A stretch of DNA of 64,000 bases from Lepidurus packardi. Taxonomy: Eukaryota; Arthropoda; Branchiopoda; Notostraca; Triopsidae. The stretch spans positions 13,160,024-13,224,023 of the forward strand of contig JAKZAN010000001.1 of assembly GCA_023053545.1 (NCBI GenBank), in the 5' to 3' direction. The position numbers and the translations under genes are program-made. The notes under the pieces are model-generated. The model was not told the origin of the DNA. It did not search any database and saw only the letters and a list, made by a program, of their open reading frames with translations. How positions within the stretch are numbered: position 1 is the stretch's first letter; each line of letters opens with the position of its first letter. Shown one piece after another: positions 47,401 through 60,476 of the stretch.

Positions 47401-50400
47401 GTATACGCTTCATGTGTGCCATTTTTCTTAACGTCCCCCAAGTCCCAGCCCTCATGAATCAGACACTGGGGGTGATCATGGTATGGTATTGTATTCCACT
47501 AGAAAAAGAAAAGGGTCTTCTTTTCCAAGGCGGAGACAGGTCTTGTCTTCCGATGTAATCGAAATGAGTCATTTTTCAAGGCACAGAAAAGATACGAGAA
47601 ATTTAAAAGGATTGGACTTGGCTTTACAGCTTAGCAGTAGAGGTGGATTTGTTTTATTCTTTCTATTTTTCAAGGCTTTCAGTAACGAAACGATGTTTCA
47701 AAAGTGGCGCTGTTTTGCTCCCAACGCCATCTGTTATTCACTATAATAGCCATTCTATACCGGTTAAAAGCCGCAGAGGGAATTTTGACATTTCGCGGAT
47801 GTTTTGGTTTGGGAGACGTGCTTGTGCTGTATAATTTTGAACCGAACCAAGTCAAGGGAGAGATCATTGGAATTCCTTGTTTGATGTGCAGATCATGGAA
47901 CTTGCGCTTTCAGAGCATTGAAAGGACTGACTATAGAGTTCATATGATGTTGGATTCATCCCCATTTTTTTGGCGCCAAGGGTGGACTCCTCCCCTCAAT
48001 ACCCGGTGATATGGGACGAGTAATTACAGTTTCTCTTTTCTTCACGTGTTGAAATAGTTATTTCCAAGCCAAACGCCGATTGTAAAACTCTCTCTGTCAG
48101 TGTCAGGAAGGACTGAAACACTACTTAGGAAATGCCCTGATTCGCTTCATTGCCCTACCAGAAATTGTTTGTAGGTAGGCCTAACCTTCATGGTTCCTTT
48201 CAGTTGAGGTAGGTCGTTTCCCCAAGATTACTAGCGCTATTCAAGCAAGGAAATCGTTTTATTGCCTTCTAGTGCTTTCAGGACTAGGACAAGCCTTAGA
48301 ACATTTGCCTAGAGAGGTGAAAAGTGGTGACAAAATATCGGTCATTATACCAAGATGTATTACATCGGTGTATACCAAGCCAGGTCTGTTTTTGGATCCA
48401 TTCCCCCCCCCCCCCCCGCCCCCTCCTCGCCCACTAAGCGCAAGACGCTTTTTCGGAGATTTTATTGCGGAGGTAATTTGGGTAGGCTTTTTGTCGGCTA
48501 GAAGCTGGTAAAATACTGAGTCGCTTGGGTAATCATACAAGACATTAACCGCCACCTTAATAGGTATACAACCTTGGCCAGAGGCCGTGAGAGTTGGGGA
48601 GGAACGCGGGGTAGACGAAAGCTATCGTCAGTTACCAACTTAGTTACCAGTTCAGGCAATTCTAATGAAGACTGTGGAAAGTTTCTTCAGCGGAAAGGTT
48701 GCCAGTCTCTACCTTTTTTTGTTGGTCCTCTAATCTGTTACGAGCAGCTTTCAAGGAGCAAGTTTTCCATCTGTTTTGGGGTTTACAACTATTGCTATGT
48801 AAGCTCGTTGACTGAGGAGCTCCAAAAGAATTCGCGATTGCAACTACTGACAGTATGCGTACTCCACTCACAACCCAACCCTTGAGACTGTATCCCGAAA
48901 GCTGTCTTTGGCAATCTGCTTGATCAAAAATGTGGCGTTCTCGTTTGTCCAACCTACCTGACCAGTAGTTGGGACATACTGTCTTTTGGCTTTTCCTAGG
49001 AATTCAATAAGTATTTATCCCTGGCTTGAGACTGACCAGATAACTCGGCTCCCAAGAAAAGTCGCATCACTTCCTAGCAATACTACCTGTCCGTCCCAGG
49101 ACGTGAGCAAAAACTGTTCAGTTGTTGAGTAATGGCTTTCAATCCATTGGCTGATGCTATCTATCTTTAACGTGGAAATTTTTTTTTTTTGCGTTTCTGG
49201 CTAAAGTTTCGTTCATCTCGTTTTCTACTCCTTCTACATTTGGATCCCTAAACAAAAACTTAAGTAAAATCACCGTAAGTTCAAGCCCTTATCTCTACAA
49301 CTTGATCATAACAAGAGGTACCCTAATATCTTAAAGGACTTTGTACGCAGTTCATTTCACACGACTCCACTCTACGTGCTCGTTTGAAGCGTTTTTTCTG
49401 GAATTTTTTATTCGAGGACAGAACTTCATGACAAAATCAAGTACCGGCATGCGGTATCTAAGGCTAATGTTGTCCGTCTCAAGTGTATACCTGCATGTAA
49501 AGAAGGGGGGGGGGATAAAGTAAGACAAGAAAAGCCCTTATTGACGCACCTACAGCTGTTTCGCCTGACGGGAAAAAGATAGGACCCACTTTGGCCATGG
49601 TAGTACCCACGAAGAAATCATGTGGGGCCGGTTTTCCAGTGACCGTGACACACCAAAAGCCTTCAAGTTACGTTTGACGCGTTCTAAAGCAGAAAGTGCC
49701 TTCACAGCCACCTCCGGCAGGCATCCGTTTGCATAGAAAAGGTCAGCAAATTGTCGTGGTACCTCTTATCTTCTGTATTTTTTTTTACTTGATACTGGCC
49801 CTGGCCATTCTTTTTGGTGGGCGACGTTAGTACCGTAACACTATACTTTTCTTGACAAGCAAAAGGTCGTCAAGGTGCGCTCGAACCTGCTCTTCGTGGT
49901 CTGGACTGTACAGTACGCTCGGGTTGGAGTCGCTCTGTCTGTCTCTCTTCTTCTTGTGCCTTCTTGTGCTGCTCCTCCGGTCTCTCACCATCTTGAAGTT
50001 TTAATGTTTTCGCCTCTGGGTCACCATTTTACAAGCTCAAAGTGGTCTCCTGCTTGCCAGCTGCTTGCCTACTGCCTTTTTTCTCTTTTTTAATACCTTT
50101 ATAGTGCTTGTTGAGCTCCTCAACTGCATAAAACAGGGATCCCAGCACCCCCCCCCCCCTTCTCTCTCGACAACAATAGCTCTCGGGATCTTACTACCAT
50201 GACCGGGTAAGAACCCGAACCCGTATACTCGATAACGGTGACGTGTCAAAGAGATAATTCCTACCTGTGTAGCTGGTTCTTTTACAATAAGTACTAGAAT
50301 GTATTTTTCCTTTTTTGTTTTGGCTGAGTACATAAGCCAAGACGAAGCATGACAAGAAAGACATTTTCCCAAAGTTTATTTTATATTTTTTTTGTTCCCG

Positions 50401-53400
50401 AACCCCACAAGAGGACAATAACTTGAGCAATAGTGTTCTCGTTGCAGAACGCCTGCAGGCAACCAATGACACTATGGGGGCCAACAATTATGTGTCGTTT
50501 AATGGCTATGAAGCTTCTCTTTTCAAGCTTTTGTACACTTTTGTATTGCAGCACAGGTGCGCTGGCAATAATTGCAGGGGCTTTTCACTCGCTTCTTGGG
50601 GCTTCCTTATGATTGACTCTTTTAGTTGCTGGTTTCTGGCAAGATTAAGGGCTTTGGGGGAGGAAAAAGAAAGAAAAGAACTGAAATAGAAAAATGAAAA
50701 GCGTTGGTAGTGCAATTTGCTATGGTTCACTGGCAAGCTACACGAATTAACGGAAGACAGGCTTCGCTGAGGAGGAAAGCGGAGACTATCGAATGCTGAC
50801 GGACAGGCTCTTCTGGCTTTCCTTTTTTTTCTTCTTTTTTTATTGGGGGGTAGGCTGTGGCCGTTTGACGGGGAATTATGCAGGCCACTTGCTAATTCCT
50901 AGGCTGGTCTGTTTGTACGTTTTAGGCCGTGAAACCAAGGCACTGGGCCCACAGTCGTAATAAACATGATTTTTTTTTTCAAACCTGGACTTGGGTAAGC
51001 TTTCGGAAGAAGCAATAGAGACCAAAGCGGAGTGGAGAAAGAATGTACTTGTTACAGCATAGCGAATGTGATGAACGGCTCCTTGAAGTCTGAAGGCCTG
51101 AGTCGTTCATCGCTTTTATGTTCAGTCGTTTCCTGCGCCTCTTGACCGCAAAGTTGTTCAGACATGGACTAGAAGGGGGTATTTCCCCCCTTACTATTTC
51201 CAGCAATGTGCGAGAGAAAGAGCCAAGTGAAAGAGCTGGCGTATATACAGAATTGAGGAGCATTCTCTTCTTCTTCTTCTCTCTTTTTTTATTCCTTCCA
51301 AGTCGTTTTGTAGGGTTAATTAAACTTGCTTGGCGCACACAACGATTATTATTGACTGGCTTTGGGTTGGGAAGACCTGGTCCCCAGCGAGCAGTTAGCC
51401 TCGACACGGAGCAATGCGGGCTCTTTAAATCTTAATAGACGCCCGAGGGCATTAGCGGCTGGGCGAAGGAAGAAACCCTGTTGCTGCTGAAAATTTTACA
51501 TTTAGAAAGTCGATTTTTAATTAAGTAATTCTTTTCTGACATTTTAAACCAAAGATGGGGAAATGGCATAGCTGCGAAGATCTGGAACGCTGCATTTTTT
51601 TCTGTAAATGAAGGGAGAGTATTTTGAAAGGTGACAAAACACTGGTCATCCGGGCCTCGACTTTACCGGAAGTTGTTGGCCGGACTTTTTAGGGGCAACG
51701 GGAAATGGGAACCGGTTGGTGTTTAGCGCAATTGTCCTTGTTATTATTTCTATTGCGTTCAAAAAAGCGCGTGCATTTTCATTTTCCTTGAAATGATTAC
51801 GGAATATTCCGAGAAGAAGAACAAACGTCGTGTATGTTAGCGCGATTCTGTTCTTTCTTATTTTGTTTTGCTTTTGAACACCATCTCCCCGACCATTTCA
51901 CCAAGAATTGTGGCAGGTAAACGTGACCTGCAAGTCAATTTCACAGAAAGAAAAGGGATCCTTTTCCTCATTCTAACAGTTTCTTCCATTTCTTCCTTTT
52001 TGTCCTTTATTGCAGAGAAATCTTTCGGGCTACTTTTACAACTTTCTCAATTAGTTAATTTACTTAATAGTGTCCCTGAAAGGTCTTATTTACACTACAG
52101 CAATCCAGAATTTAAGGCTAACGTATAGAGCTTATTGATGCGGAACAGTCGCAGATGGCGCTGATGTTTGTTATTGTTTTTGCAAAAGCCTTGCGTAAGA
52201 ACGTAAAAAGATACATCAATAGCTAATTGCCGGTAAAGGTTCTACGTTTGTTTTGCTTCTGGAAAGTACAATTTGTCACCACAGTTTCCCGTGGCAGAAC
52301 AATTTCCCCAATCAAGTTCATTTGGATGTTACTGATTTAATATTGATTGGAAAAAAGGCTAGATTGGTTGTGCACTAACTTTTAGTACGCTCAAGCTTAC
52401 TGTCTAAGAATTTTTCATGAAATGAAAAGTTTCATAATAAAAACAGTACAAAATTCTGGTTAAGAGTAGAAAAGGATTGGTAAGAAGTGACTTGGACATT
52501 AAAAACCATTTTTTAGTCTTAGCCCATAGGATTTTCGCCCTTATGGGCCATTCCATGTCATTAAGGTCTATTTTTGTCTATTTTAACATTGGTAAATGAC
52601 CCTTATCGTCATTATAGTTTATTTTTCCTGGTTATAGCATAGGAGATAGTTTTTAAGCGAAAACTTGACTATCCGTAAGAAAGGTGTTACCGAAAAGTTG
52701 TTCCGAAATTCTCCATGTTAACCGCCTATCCGGAGCTAAGGTATACGGAAGCCTTCACTGCTCGTGTTTGGGCACACAAGTTATGTCTGGAATTGTCGCA
52801 ATAATTGTTGCCTAAAACCAATCCCAGTGAGTTTTAAGTTCCCATAAGAGGGGGGTCTTCGTGTTCGCTGTGGAGAACGGGGGTTGACGCACATGCGGTG
52901 CAATTAGAGAAGCTTGTCATGTGTGCTGGCTGCTCTTAAAAAAAAAAGGAAAGACAAGGGTTGGAAGAGAATCGAAAAGGGTAAAACCAAGGGGTCAGCC
53001 CTGGGGAAAAATGAAAAAAAAAATCTTACCGACCCTACAGTACTGTTCCATGCTGTGGGCGAGATCCAGAAGGCGGTTGTTGCGTAGGCCCCAAAGTACC
53101 CAGAAGTACCCCAAAGCTTTGAATATTGTATGTGCGCGATAGTATACTACAGTGGAGAGAAGGAGCGAGAGACTGAAAGCTAAGCAGGGGGTCTCACAAA
53201 GTTTTGAGGTCGGGGGGTCGCCGCCAAAGGTCACTTGGTGGTTATGGTACCAGAAGGGTGGAAAAGTACAGAAAGAGTCCGCAGCATCTAGACGGGAATT
53301 AGGAATAAAACTTTTACGAAAGCTTCTGTCTATACCTCCCCGCAAAAGGTATCCTTAGGCGTGTTTTTTGTTTTGTTTTTTTAGTCCAAAACAGAAGGAA

Positions 53401-55739
53401 AAAGGGAAAACGACCGCCGTACTTATTCCCTTTCTTTATTACATTTTTTGTGCAATAAAAAAAGGAAGGAAATTAGGTAAGGGGTTGCTGGTTTTTCTGC
53501 TTCATAATGGTCCCTCATGTCTAATTTAGGGGTCACTACGTGGTTTGGGGTTTTGAGGTTTTTATTCTCTTTTGAAACAGGATTTGTCGGAGCATAAGTC
53601 GAGATGGTGATGGGGAGTAACATGACATTAAAGGCCACAAGGCACCCAGTCTCAGCTTTCCAACTAACCCGGGGTTTTAAGTTACATAGGATTTTCTTTA
53701 GCCTTTTTTTTTGTTGCTTTACTCTATTTCTGCTGGACTTGAACATGCGGTCTTATGCGTTTCGGCCAGTTATAGCGTTTGGCAGGGCAATTTTTCGGAT
53801 ACTGTCATAGACACCTACTCACAAGGATTGAGCAATATTGGCTTTTTCGGGCGCTTGGAAAAGTATGATATAATATGCCTATTGGGTCTGTAGAACCGCT
53901 GGTCGTCAGGGCTTTGAAACCAAAACATGGAAGTAATACGGGCGTTATTTTTATGGATTTTTTATTTTGGGGATAGCAAGGTCAAAAGGCGAAGGGAAAG
54001 CTGCTGCTGTTGGCACAAGATTTACGCTAAGTTGCGTCGGGACGAGAAAGGCCCCGATTTTTTTTTCTATGAACAGCCAAGGAAGATAGGGCGTTTACAC
54101 CTTGAAGCAATCTTATGTTTGGGGGAAGAGTTGCATAAGGCTGAGAGGCTGTATTTTTTAGGCTTTTTTTTTTCTTTCTTCGAAATGGACCATAAGGGTT
54201 TTTGTTGTTGTTTCTTTCTGGGAAGTTGTGTTTGCGTTTTGTGGTAAGACTTGTTGGAATTATGAGGTCGTTTCTAAGCTCGGGGAAAAGTAGAATGCAA
54301 TTACAGGCCTTCATGATGTAATAAATGGCGTTAGGTTAAGGTAAGATTTTTAATAGGTGGCACTAACTGTTGGGTAATGCCGTAATGGGCATGTGTTAAG
54401 GGGGGAGGAGGAGGGGGAAACAACAGGAAGACCCAGTTTTGGATCGTGGGAAAGAGGCACGCGATTCAGGATCTCTTAATTCCTGACCATTTCAAGTATT
54501 TCGAGTAAAAACGTATAGGGTATCATTTATGGTGTACCAACACTTTTGCCTTTCGGCAATCAAGGTGAGATTGGTACTACTTATATAGGTGGATGCGTAT
54601 GTAGGTGTTGCATGCGATGTTTCTGGAAGACTAAAAGACAGATTGACTTGGCTCTTGGAAGAGCTGTCGATTTGATCCGGCAGCAGGAACTGAAACGACC
54701 ACAAAATAAGAAAAAGAAAGAAAAACGAGTCCAAGTAAGACCGTGGGATCGATGTTTTGACATTGGTAGTTGGCGTGGTACTTGGTTCCAGTATAACGTT
54801 CTCCTCCGCTGAGGTACTACACCTTGATTCATGCGTATGCAAATTGGCTCTTAGACAGTCTAATGAGAAGGTAGTTGGCGGAAATGAACTATTTGCCTTG
54901 CCTTACACCTGTATAAAACATGTTTCCAGCATCAGAAAAACAGGTCGTTTGCTCGGGGAATTTTCTTGAAAGAGCCACGCCCCCTCTGGTATTTTTTTGA
55001 AACTTTTTTTTCACCCCATTTTGGGGGGAGATTAGTTTGAGGTGAATCGGTTGTCACATTTTATTGCGTTAAAACTCGTAAAGGAGTCTATGATTATTGT
55101 ATTTGTGTTCAGGCTGTGGTTGCCGGTTCTTTTTTTTTGGCGGTAATCAAAGAGATAAAAGAGTGAAACATGGAATGCTCTCATGTTTATTTTTTATTTC
55201 AGTGGTTCCCCCAATGAAGGTACATTTTATGAGTAACTGGTGTGTGTAGTGTGTGGTGGCATCAGGATACAAAAAATTGTTTCCCCGTTTCTTCCAGCAT
55301 GACCACAAAACGCTCTGCAGCTTTCTCATTAAGTGGTCAAGTGCAGCCTTAATAAAAGAAATAAAATAAAAACTTGTCTGATGAATAAGACGCTTCTGTT
55401 CAAGTGCGGGCAATTCCAGGTCTAGTTCCGCATAGTGACATAATTTCTGGGAAAATTTGCGTGTGTTAACGGAAGGAAATTGGTTTGCCGACTTTGGAGT
55501 GTTGTTTTTTTTAGGCATTTTGTGGCTCTTGGTTTATTTTTTTACGTTTCATAGTTTTCTAAGAATGGGAGTTCCTATTCACGTTCATTTTTACATTACA
55601 TTTAAAGGGCAATAACTATCCAAAAAAAAAAGAACTTTTCCCCGAAAAACAGCAAAAAATATCTATTTTCTAGTGATATGTCTCTTTCCATCAGGCGCCG
55701 AACAGTAATGAGGCTATTGAAATAAACAACCTAACATTC

Positions 55740-55960
55740 TGTGGCTTTCTGACGTCACAGAGATGCTACACTAGAGCTTTGATTACAGTTTTTAAAAGTG
55801 GAAGTAAGCTGTAGCCATGGCAACCAACACTGTAAGCCACTCTTGTGACAACTGTGACGTCATAACCCAAATGTTTCGTACCAATAACGATGAAACGGTG
55901 AAAACTAAAACCGAGTTCATCGTTTTTAAAAGCCTTTGTGCTGCAATATAAGACATGCAT
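55740..55960 (+). repeat. CRE/X-box dispersed repeat, copy D
   Basis: TGACGTCA occurs twice (55750-55757 and 55855-55862). Between them lies GTAGCCATGGCAACC (55811-55825), close to the RFX-type X-box consensus. This copy aligns with the reverse complement of 29700-29896 and, around the second palindrome, with GTGACGTCATAACCC in copy A at 6573-6881. It is probably the best-preserved copy in the window. It shows no coding capacity, so a non-autonomous element is likely. Confidence 0.7.
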
Positions 55961-55965
55961 GTCAT

Positions 55966-56120
55966 GTTTACAATACTTTATTGCATAATGCTACCATAGT
56001 ATTTTTAATTTTAAGGCAATTTTCCATATTTCGATTAGAATTTTCCAAATTGCTATCGTACAGTAACTCTAAATTCGCTACTTATATTGTAAACTTACAG
56101 TAATAGGTATTGTACTGTAA
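55966..56120. repeat. A+T-rich segment with nested inverted repeats
   Basis: GTTTACAATA (55966-55975) pairs with TATTGTAAAC (56085-56094). Inside, GCAATTT pairs with AAATTGC. Just right of it, TTACAGTA pairs with TACTGTAA. Two copies of ATAAAAGGTACCAC follow about 32 bases apart. The stems are short, so individual calls are weak, but their clustering beside copy D and the 56.2-kb hairpin suggests a nested repeat cluster. Confidence 0.4.
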
Positions 56121-56197
56121 TATTGCAATAAAAGGTACCACCATTGTTTTAATATGGGCATAAAAGGTACCACAAACTTTAATAGTAAAATTACCCA

Positions 56198-56323
56198 TTC
56201 ATTTACAGTGTACAAACATCTTCTTAGTATCCAAGTTTGATAATAAGAAGATCCTTGTATAATCTTGTATCTTTTTACTATCAAAACTTGATAGTAAGAA
56301 GATGCTTGTACACTGTAAATGAA
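56198..56323. repeat. 47-bp-arm hairpin element
   Basis: Arms 56198-56244 and 56277-56323 are about 90 percent complementary around a 32-base loop. The outermost 18 bases, TTCATTTACAGTGTACAA, are perfectly paired. The sequence TTGATAATAAGAAGAT next to the loop is echoed as a direct repeat (TTGATAGTAAGAAGAT) in the right arm. It may be a small foldback element or a structured RNA precursor. No clear target duplication is visible at its ends. Confidence 0.75.
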
Positions 56324-59300
56324 GAATTGTAACTTTGATATATTTAAGAACGTTCAGTGACTATTGTACTCCGTGGCAGGAAAAGCGTCGCATGAAGAAG
56401 TCGGAGGGGGATAGTCCTCTCTGAAAAGAGCTTTTGGATGGGTTGATTCGTCCCAGACATTGTTGTTAAGACCTTGCTAGACTACTATGGAGCATATTCT
56501 TCTTGATGTAGAGAGTAAAGTGACTTGGAATCACGACATTCGAGTGCAGTTGTATTCCCACCAGGACCATGCCAAAGAAGCCTTGCTGAATGATTGGATG
56601 GGTTTTTTTCTTGGAGGACTCCACTTTTTATTCATTATCCCATTTTCCTTTTTGGCTTAGCTATATTAGTCATAATAAAGTAGTGCGTGAGGTTTGTCTA
56701 TGTATTTTTTATATTTTTTTTGTCAGGGTTTGTAGTTAGATGCACTGCTTATAGAGCACGGAAATCCCAGTTGGCTGAAGGACACCACTGTTAGTTGGGA
56801 ACAGAGCAAGTAAAAAAAAAAAAAAAAAAAAAAAAATTCAGGCTTCTTTCGCTTCCCTTACTCACTGGGTTGGTATTAGTATAATCTTGTAACATTAATC
56901 AAGGTTTGCTAAGCAGCCAAAGCCATTTTCCAACAGCTTTATTGGCATTTCAGCTCATCAATTTATAATTTTTTTTTTGTCAAGGGGGCGAGCTTCTTTT
57001 TCATGTGTTCTGGGAATAAACGCAACAATAAAAGAGAGCAAGTTTGGATGAGGAGGTGTGTCGCAAGCGTGAGACTTTCGCGTGACGGAAAAAGCGAATG
57101 GGAAGCTCCCCTTTAAAAAAAAATAATAATGCGAAAATGTTTGCCATTATTACTGGGTCTTCCCCACGTGAAGCATTGTTGCTTGTCAGGAGACTTCTTC
57201 ATCACGTTTTGGCCATCCTTTTGTTGCCCGTGCAATTTTAACAATAGGCTTCCGGATTGGGTGTAGAAACATGAGACACGGGGCATGATAGACGCAGCAT
57301 CCTGAGGTCAAGTGACACTTCAGATGGTCCGTGAGAAGGAATTGTTCGCAGCCACCTTGTTCCACGTCTATTTTTTCTATTTTTCTTTCCTTTTTTAGAA
57401 ATAAAGAAAAGCAAACAGTGCGGGGTAGGTGTATAGAATTACTCAAGAGGATTTGATTGAGGATTGTTTGAGCGCCGACAGAATTACGCCACGTGCCTAG
57501 GAGGTTGGAAGACGGTCGGACTTGTTCACACGTGGAGGAGAATCATTGATGAGGCTGTTCCAAATTTTGGCTTTCGGGGTTGGCTGCCAAGTTCCCACTT
57601 ATGTGCAGATGTATGTGTATGTCTATGTGTCTTTCTATGTTTGTACCGCAAACTTCGGACTAGATCAAAGTTTCTGGAGGATTGTTTTTTTAAATTTTTG
57701 TGTCAAGTGATCTTGTGTTTGTAGCAGACAAATTCTGTACTCTTATTCGCTATGGCTATCATATGGCGTTTCATAAGCTTGCTTGGAAACGTTCGTAGTG
57801 AAGACTTTGTGCCCAAAAAAAGTTTTCTCCAAGAGAGATGAAGAGGGAGGAAAGAAGAGGTATGTATAAGAACATAATAAAAGGACTCGAGTGCATGGAG
57901 CGCAGCGTAGGAAATTGTCAACCTAGTTGGGATCAAATGAGATCATTACGTGTTCTCATCAGCTTTTCCAGCAACATTTTCCTCTCGTCCCCGGAGACGG
58001 ATGCTGCAGATTGAAGCGACGAAAACAACTTTCCTCTAGTTTTTTTCTTTTTTTTTTGACAGTCTTCTGAAAATCGGAGATTCTCGTTTGCTCTTGTTCC
58101 TCCGTAGCTAAGGATTGCTGCTCAGGCTCTCAGGTCCAAGTGTAATAGTGCTCAAAGAATCGTTTCGACTCGGGCGAGAACACAAGAGCATGCAAGACAA
58201 GGAAACAGACCAAAAAAAAAAAACAAAAAAAAAGCTTTTCCAATTTTGCTTGGCTCGGCAAATTGCGTGCAAACGAAGAACTTTTGCCCCGCTTTTGCCC
58301 TGCCTTTGCAAGGTTCAGCGGAGCCTTGGTTCGAATGCTTGATTGCAGTGGAAGCTGGTTGATAATGCCAGGAGCTTAAATAAGAATAAAAATTACTGGG
58401 CTGAATGAGAAGGTCAGAGAAACTAGGAGGGGGCAGAAATGCAGAAATGTATAAGAGCCGAACTGTATAAAAAAGAGAAAGACAGGAAGACATTCGTTTT
58501 TTGTACCCGACGTTGGACAGGTAGCAATATTGGTAAATGCAAAATGTAGAGTTTGTGTATGTGTCTATGCATTGTTGAAGCTGCGTAGGTGTTTGGACAC
58601 AGGAAATGAGTCGTCACGAAGTAAAACCCTGGGCGATATGGGTGAACCACACATCCACACCGGCCAAAAAAAAAAAAAAAAACAATAATGTAGTTGTATA
58701 CTCGTATACTTATAAAAAAGGCGTCGTTTTTAAGACCGTTTTTCTTGTCAGTCTCCTTCAAGCGCTGTTGGAGTTATACCTGAACTGCTGGAGCTTTTAA
58801 TGTTTCTTAACTTTTGCGGGTTACCCATGTGCACTAATGAAGGCTTAAAGGAAGATCTTGTCTGCGCAGTGCTTTAGGGCTGGTCCCAATTTTTCTTTTT
58901 TTACTTTTTTTTAGTTCCAAACAATGTCTTTGAAGAGCAAGAAAGAAGTTATAAAAGAAATAGCTATTGTTAAGGGATCCCAACGAATTCATTAGGTTGG
59001 AGGTTTTTTTCTTCTGAGGCTTTCTTTCCTCCTGATTCCCAAGAAGTAAGCGAAAAAAATTGATCGCTCTGCTCGGGACTAATTGTGAGTTACGGATCGT
59101 TAGCTATTACAAGGACAGCATGCCCCAGCGTCAGGTTTTGGCTTTTTTTTTCGGGCCCCTGACTGGAAAACTATATAGCCACGATAGCCTGACTGAAGGA
59201 CGACTTGTGCGGATTTTCTTTCATTTATTTATTTTTTACCCGCTCATTTTACAAAATGAATCGAACTTGATGTGTAGTGACATGAAGAGGTTTGGTCCAT

Positions 59301-60476
59301 TAATTTTTTTTTATTTTTTTTACTGTTCGTTTTCACTAAGTTTCCTCCCAGAAATAACAGATCGAGAGCACGAGCCCCGGGATCAGCAAAGGAAAAACGT
59401 TACAGACCACACAAGGTTCTTGATTGCGCAGACAGAACCTCCCAAAATGAACCTGGAAAACAGCATTTGGTGGATAATTTTTTTTATGAGCTCGTGGAGG
59501 TCACTTTTCTTGGTATAGTTGGCTGAGATGGCCAGCAACGGTAGGGAAAGGCATTCTATTTACTTGAAAAAGGAGTTTTCTGGCGAGAACCAAAGATGTG
59601 GAAATGAGGCACAGTAGTTCGGTGTATTGCTCCGAAAAAAATTTTTTCGTCTATGCCACTGTTTTTTGCCCGCAGAAATTCAGCCAAATTGAGGTATGCA
59701 TGGATCAGAAAATCATCATTTGGGTTAGCCTTTGGTTCTCTGATATGATTTTGCTTGAAAAAAAAACGAAAGGTAATTTGTCTAATAGCTGCCCAAACCA
59801 AAATAGCGCTTGCTGGGGGATCTAATTTCAGCCCCGTGGTTTCTGATGATGTTTTCCGTCAATTTTTGAACCGAAAAAAAAGAGAGACTCGCACACCTGA
59901 CCGAGCACACATTTTCGAGTTCCAAGCACTTTTTTTTCGTACCCTTTTCCATGGCGCAAATTACTCCTGTGATTTAGCTACCAAGTTCCAAAAAAAGGGG
60001 GGAAAATTGCTCTTCCATGTAACTCACTAAAGTGGCTCATTTTTTTTCTTTTCTTGTCATTGTTCAGCAGACTTTACTTTTCCTCTAGTGCTTAGCTCCA
60101 ACAATGACCACATTTTCCTGATGGCGCTGGAATCTGAGACTGCAGTTGAAAACATGGCCAATCGTGAGTGGTAGTAGCAATTTTTTTTTTTATTTTTAAT
60201 TTCAGCGAGTCGAGTCCATTTATCCTAACGAAGGGCTACTTAGCATCAGGTCGATTTCATAGATTGGGTTCTTGTAACGTATAGCAAAGTTGTGCAACGC
60301 TGCCACGTCTGGCCAGAGTGAATGATATATGGGTTTTATAGTTGGAAAGAAAGAAAACGAGAGGGACAAGGATCATTTCAGTTGGAGGGCGGAAAAGGGG
60401 AAGCAACCGAGTTACTTGAGAGCTCATTTTTAGCGCCGTTGGAATAATTAAAAGGAGGAAACCAGCAGGTCATAAG
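56324..60476. other. Gene-free region
   Basis: No supported gene. It includes a run of 26 A at 56812-56837, a 17-A run at 58666-58682, TATGTGTATGTC-type low complexity at 57605-57650 and several 8-10 base T runs that interrupt frames. The 152-codon frame at 59060-59518 carries F-rich strings from T tracts and is not believed. Confidence 0.65.
56812..56837 (+). repeat. 26-base A run
   Basis: An uninterrupted A tract preceded by unremarkable unique sequence. No polyadenylation signal is found close upstream, and no element body was recognised to its left. Confidence 0.85.

Larger units (their letters stand above)
40807..55735. other. Gene-free region
   Basis: No supported gene in about 15 kb. 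It holds long C or G runs at 43381-43397 (17 C), 44038-44052 (15 G), 48403-48417 (15 C), 49505-49514 (10 G) and 50148-50159 (12 C). It also has a (GGAA)n patch, CT and TTC microsatellites near 47035-47055 and 51262-51285, an 11-bp hairpin at 42360-42387, and GTAC motifs at 49903-49918 and 53034-53048. The window's longest frame (205 codons, minus strand, 44105-44722) lies here. It crosses the (GGAA)n repeat and has no recognisable domain. Confidence 0.7.

Noticed and set aside
59060..59518. 152-codon + strand frame
   Set aside because: Contains several phenylalanine strings from T runs and no domain that I can identify.
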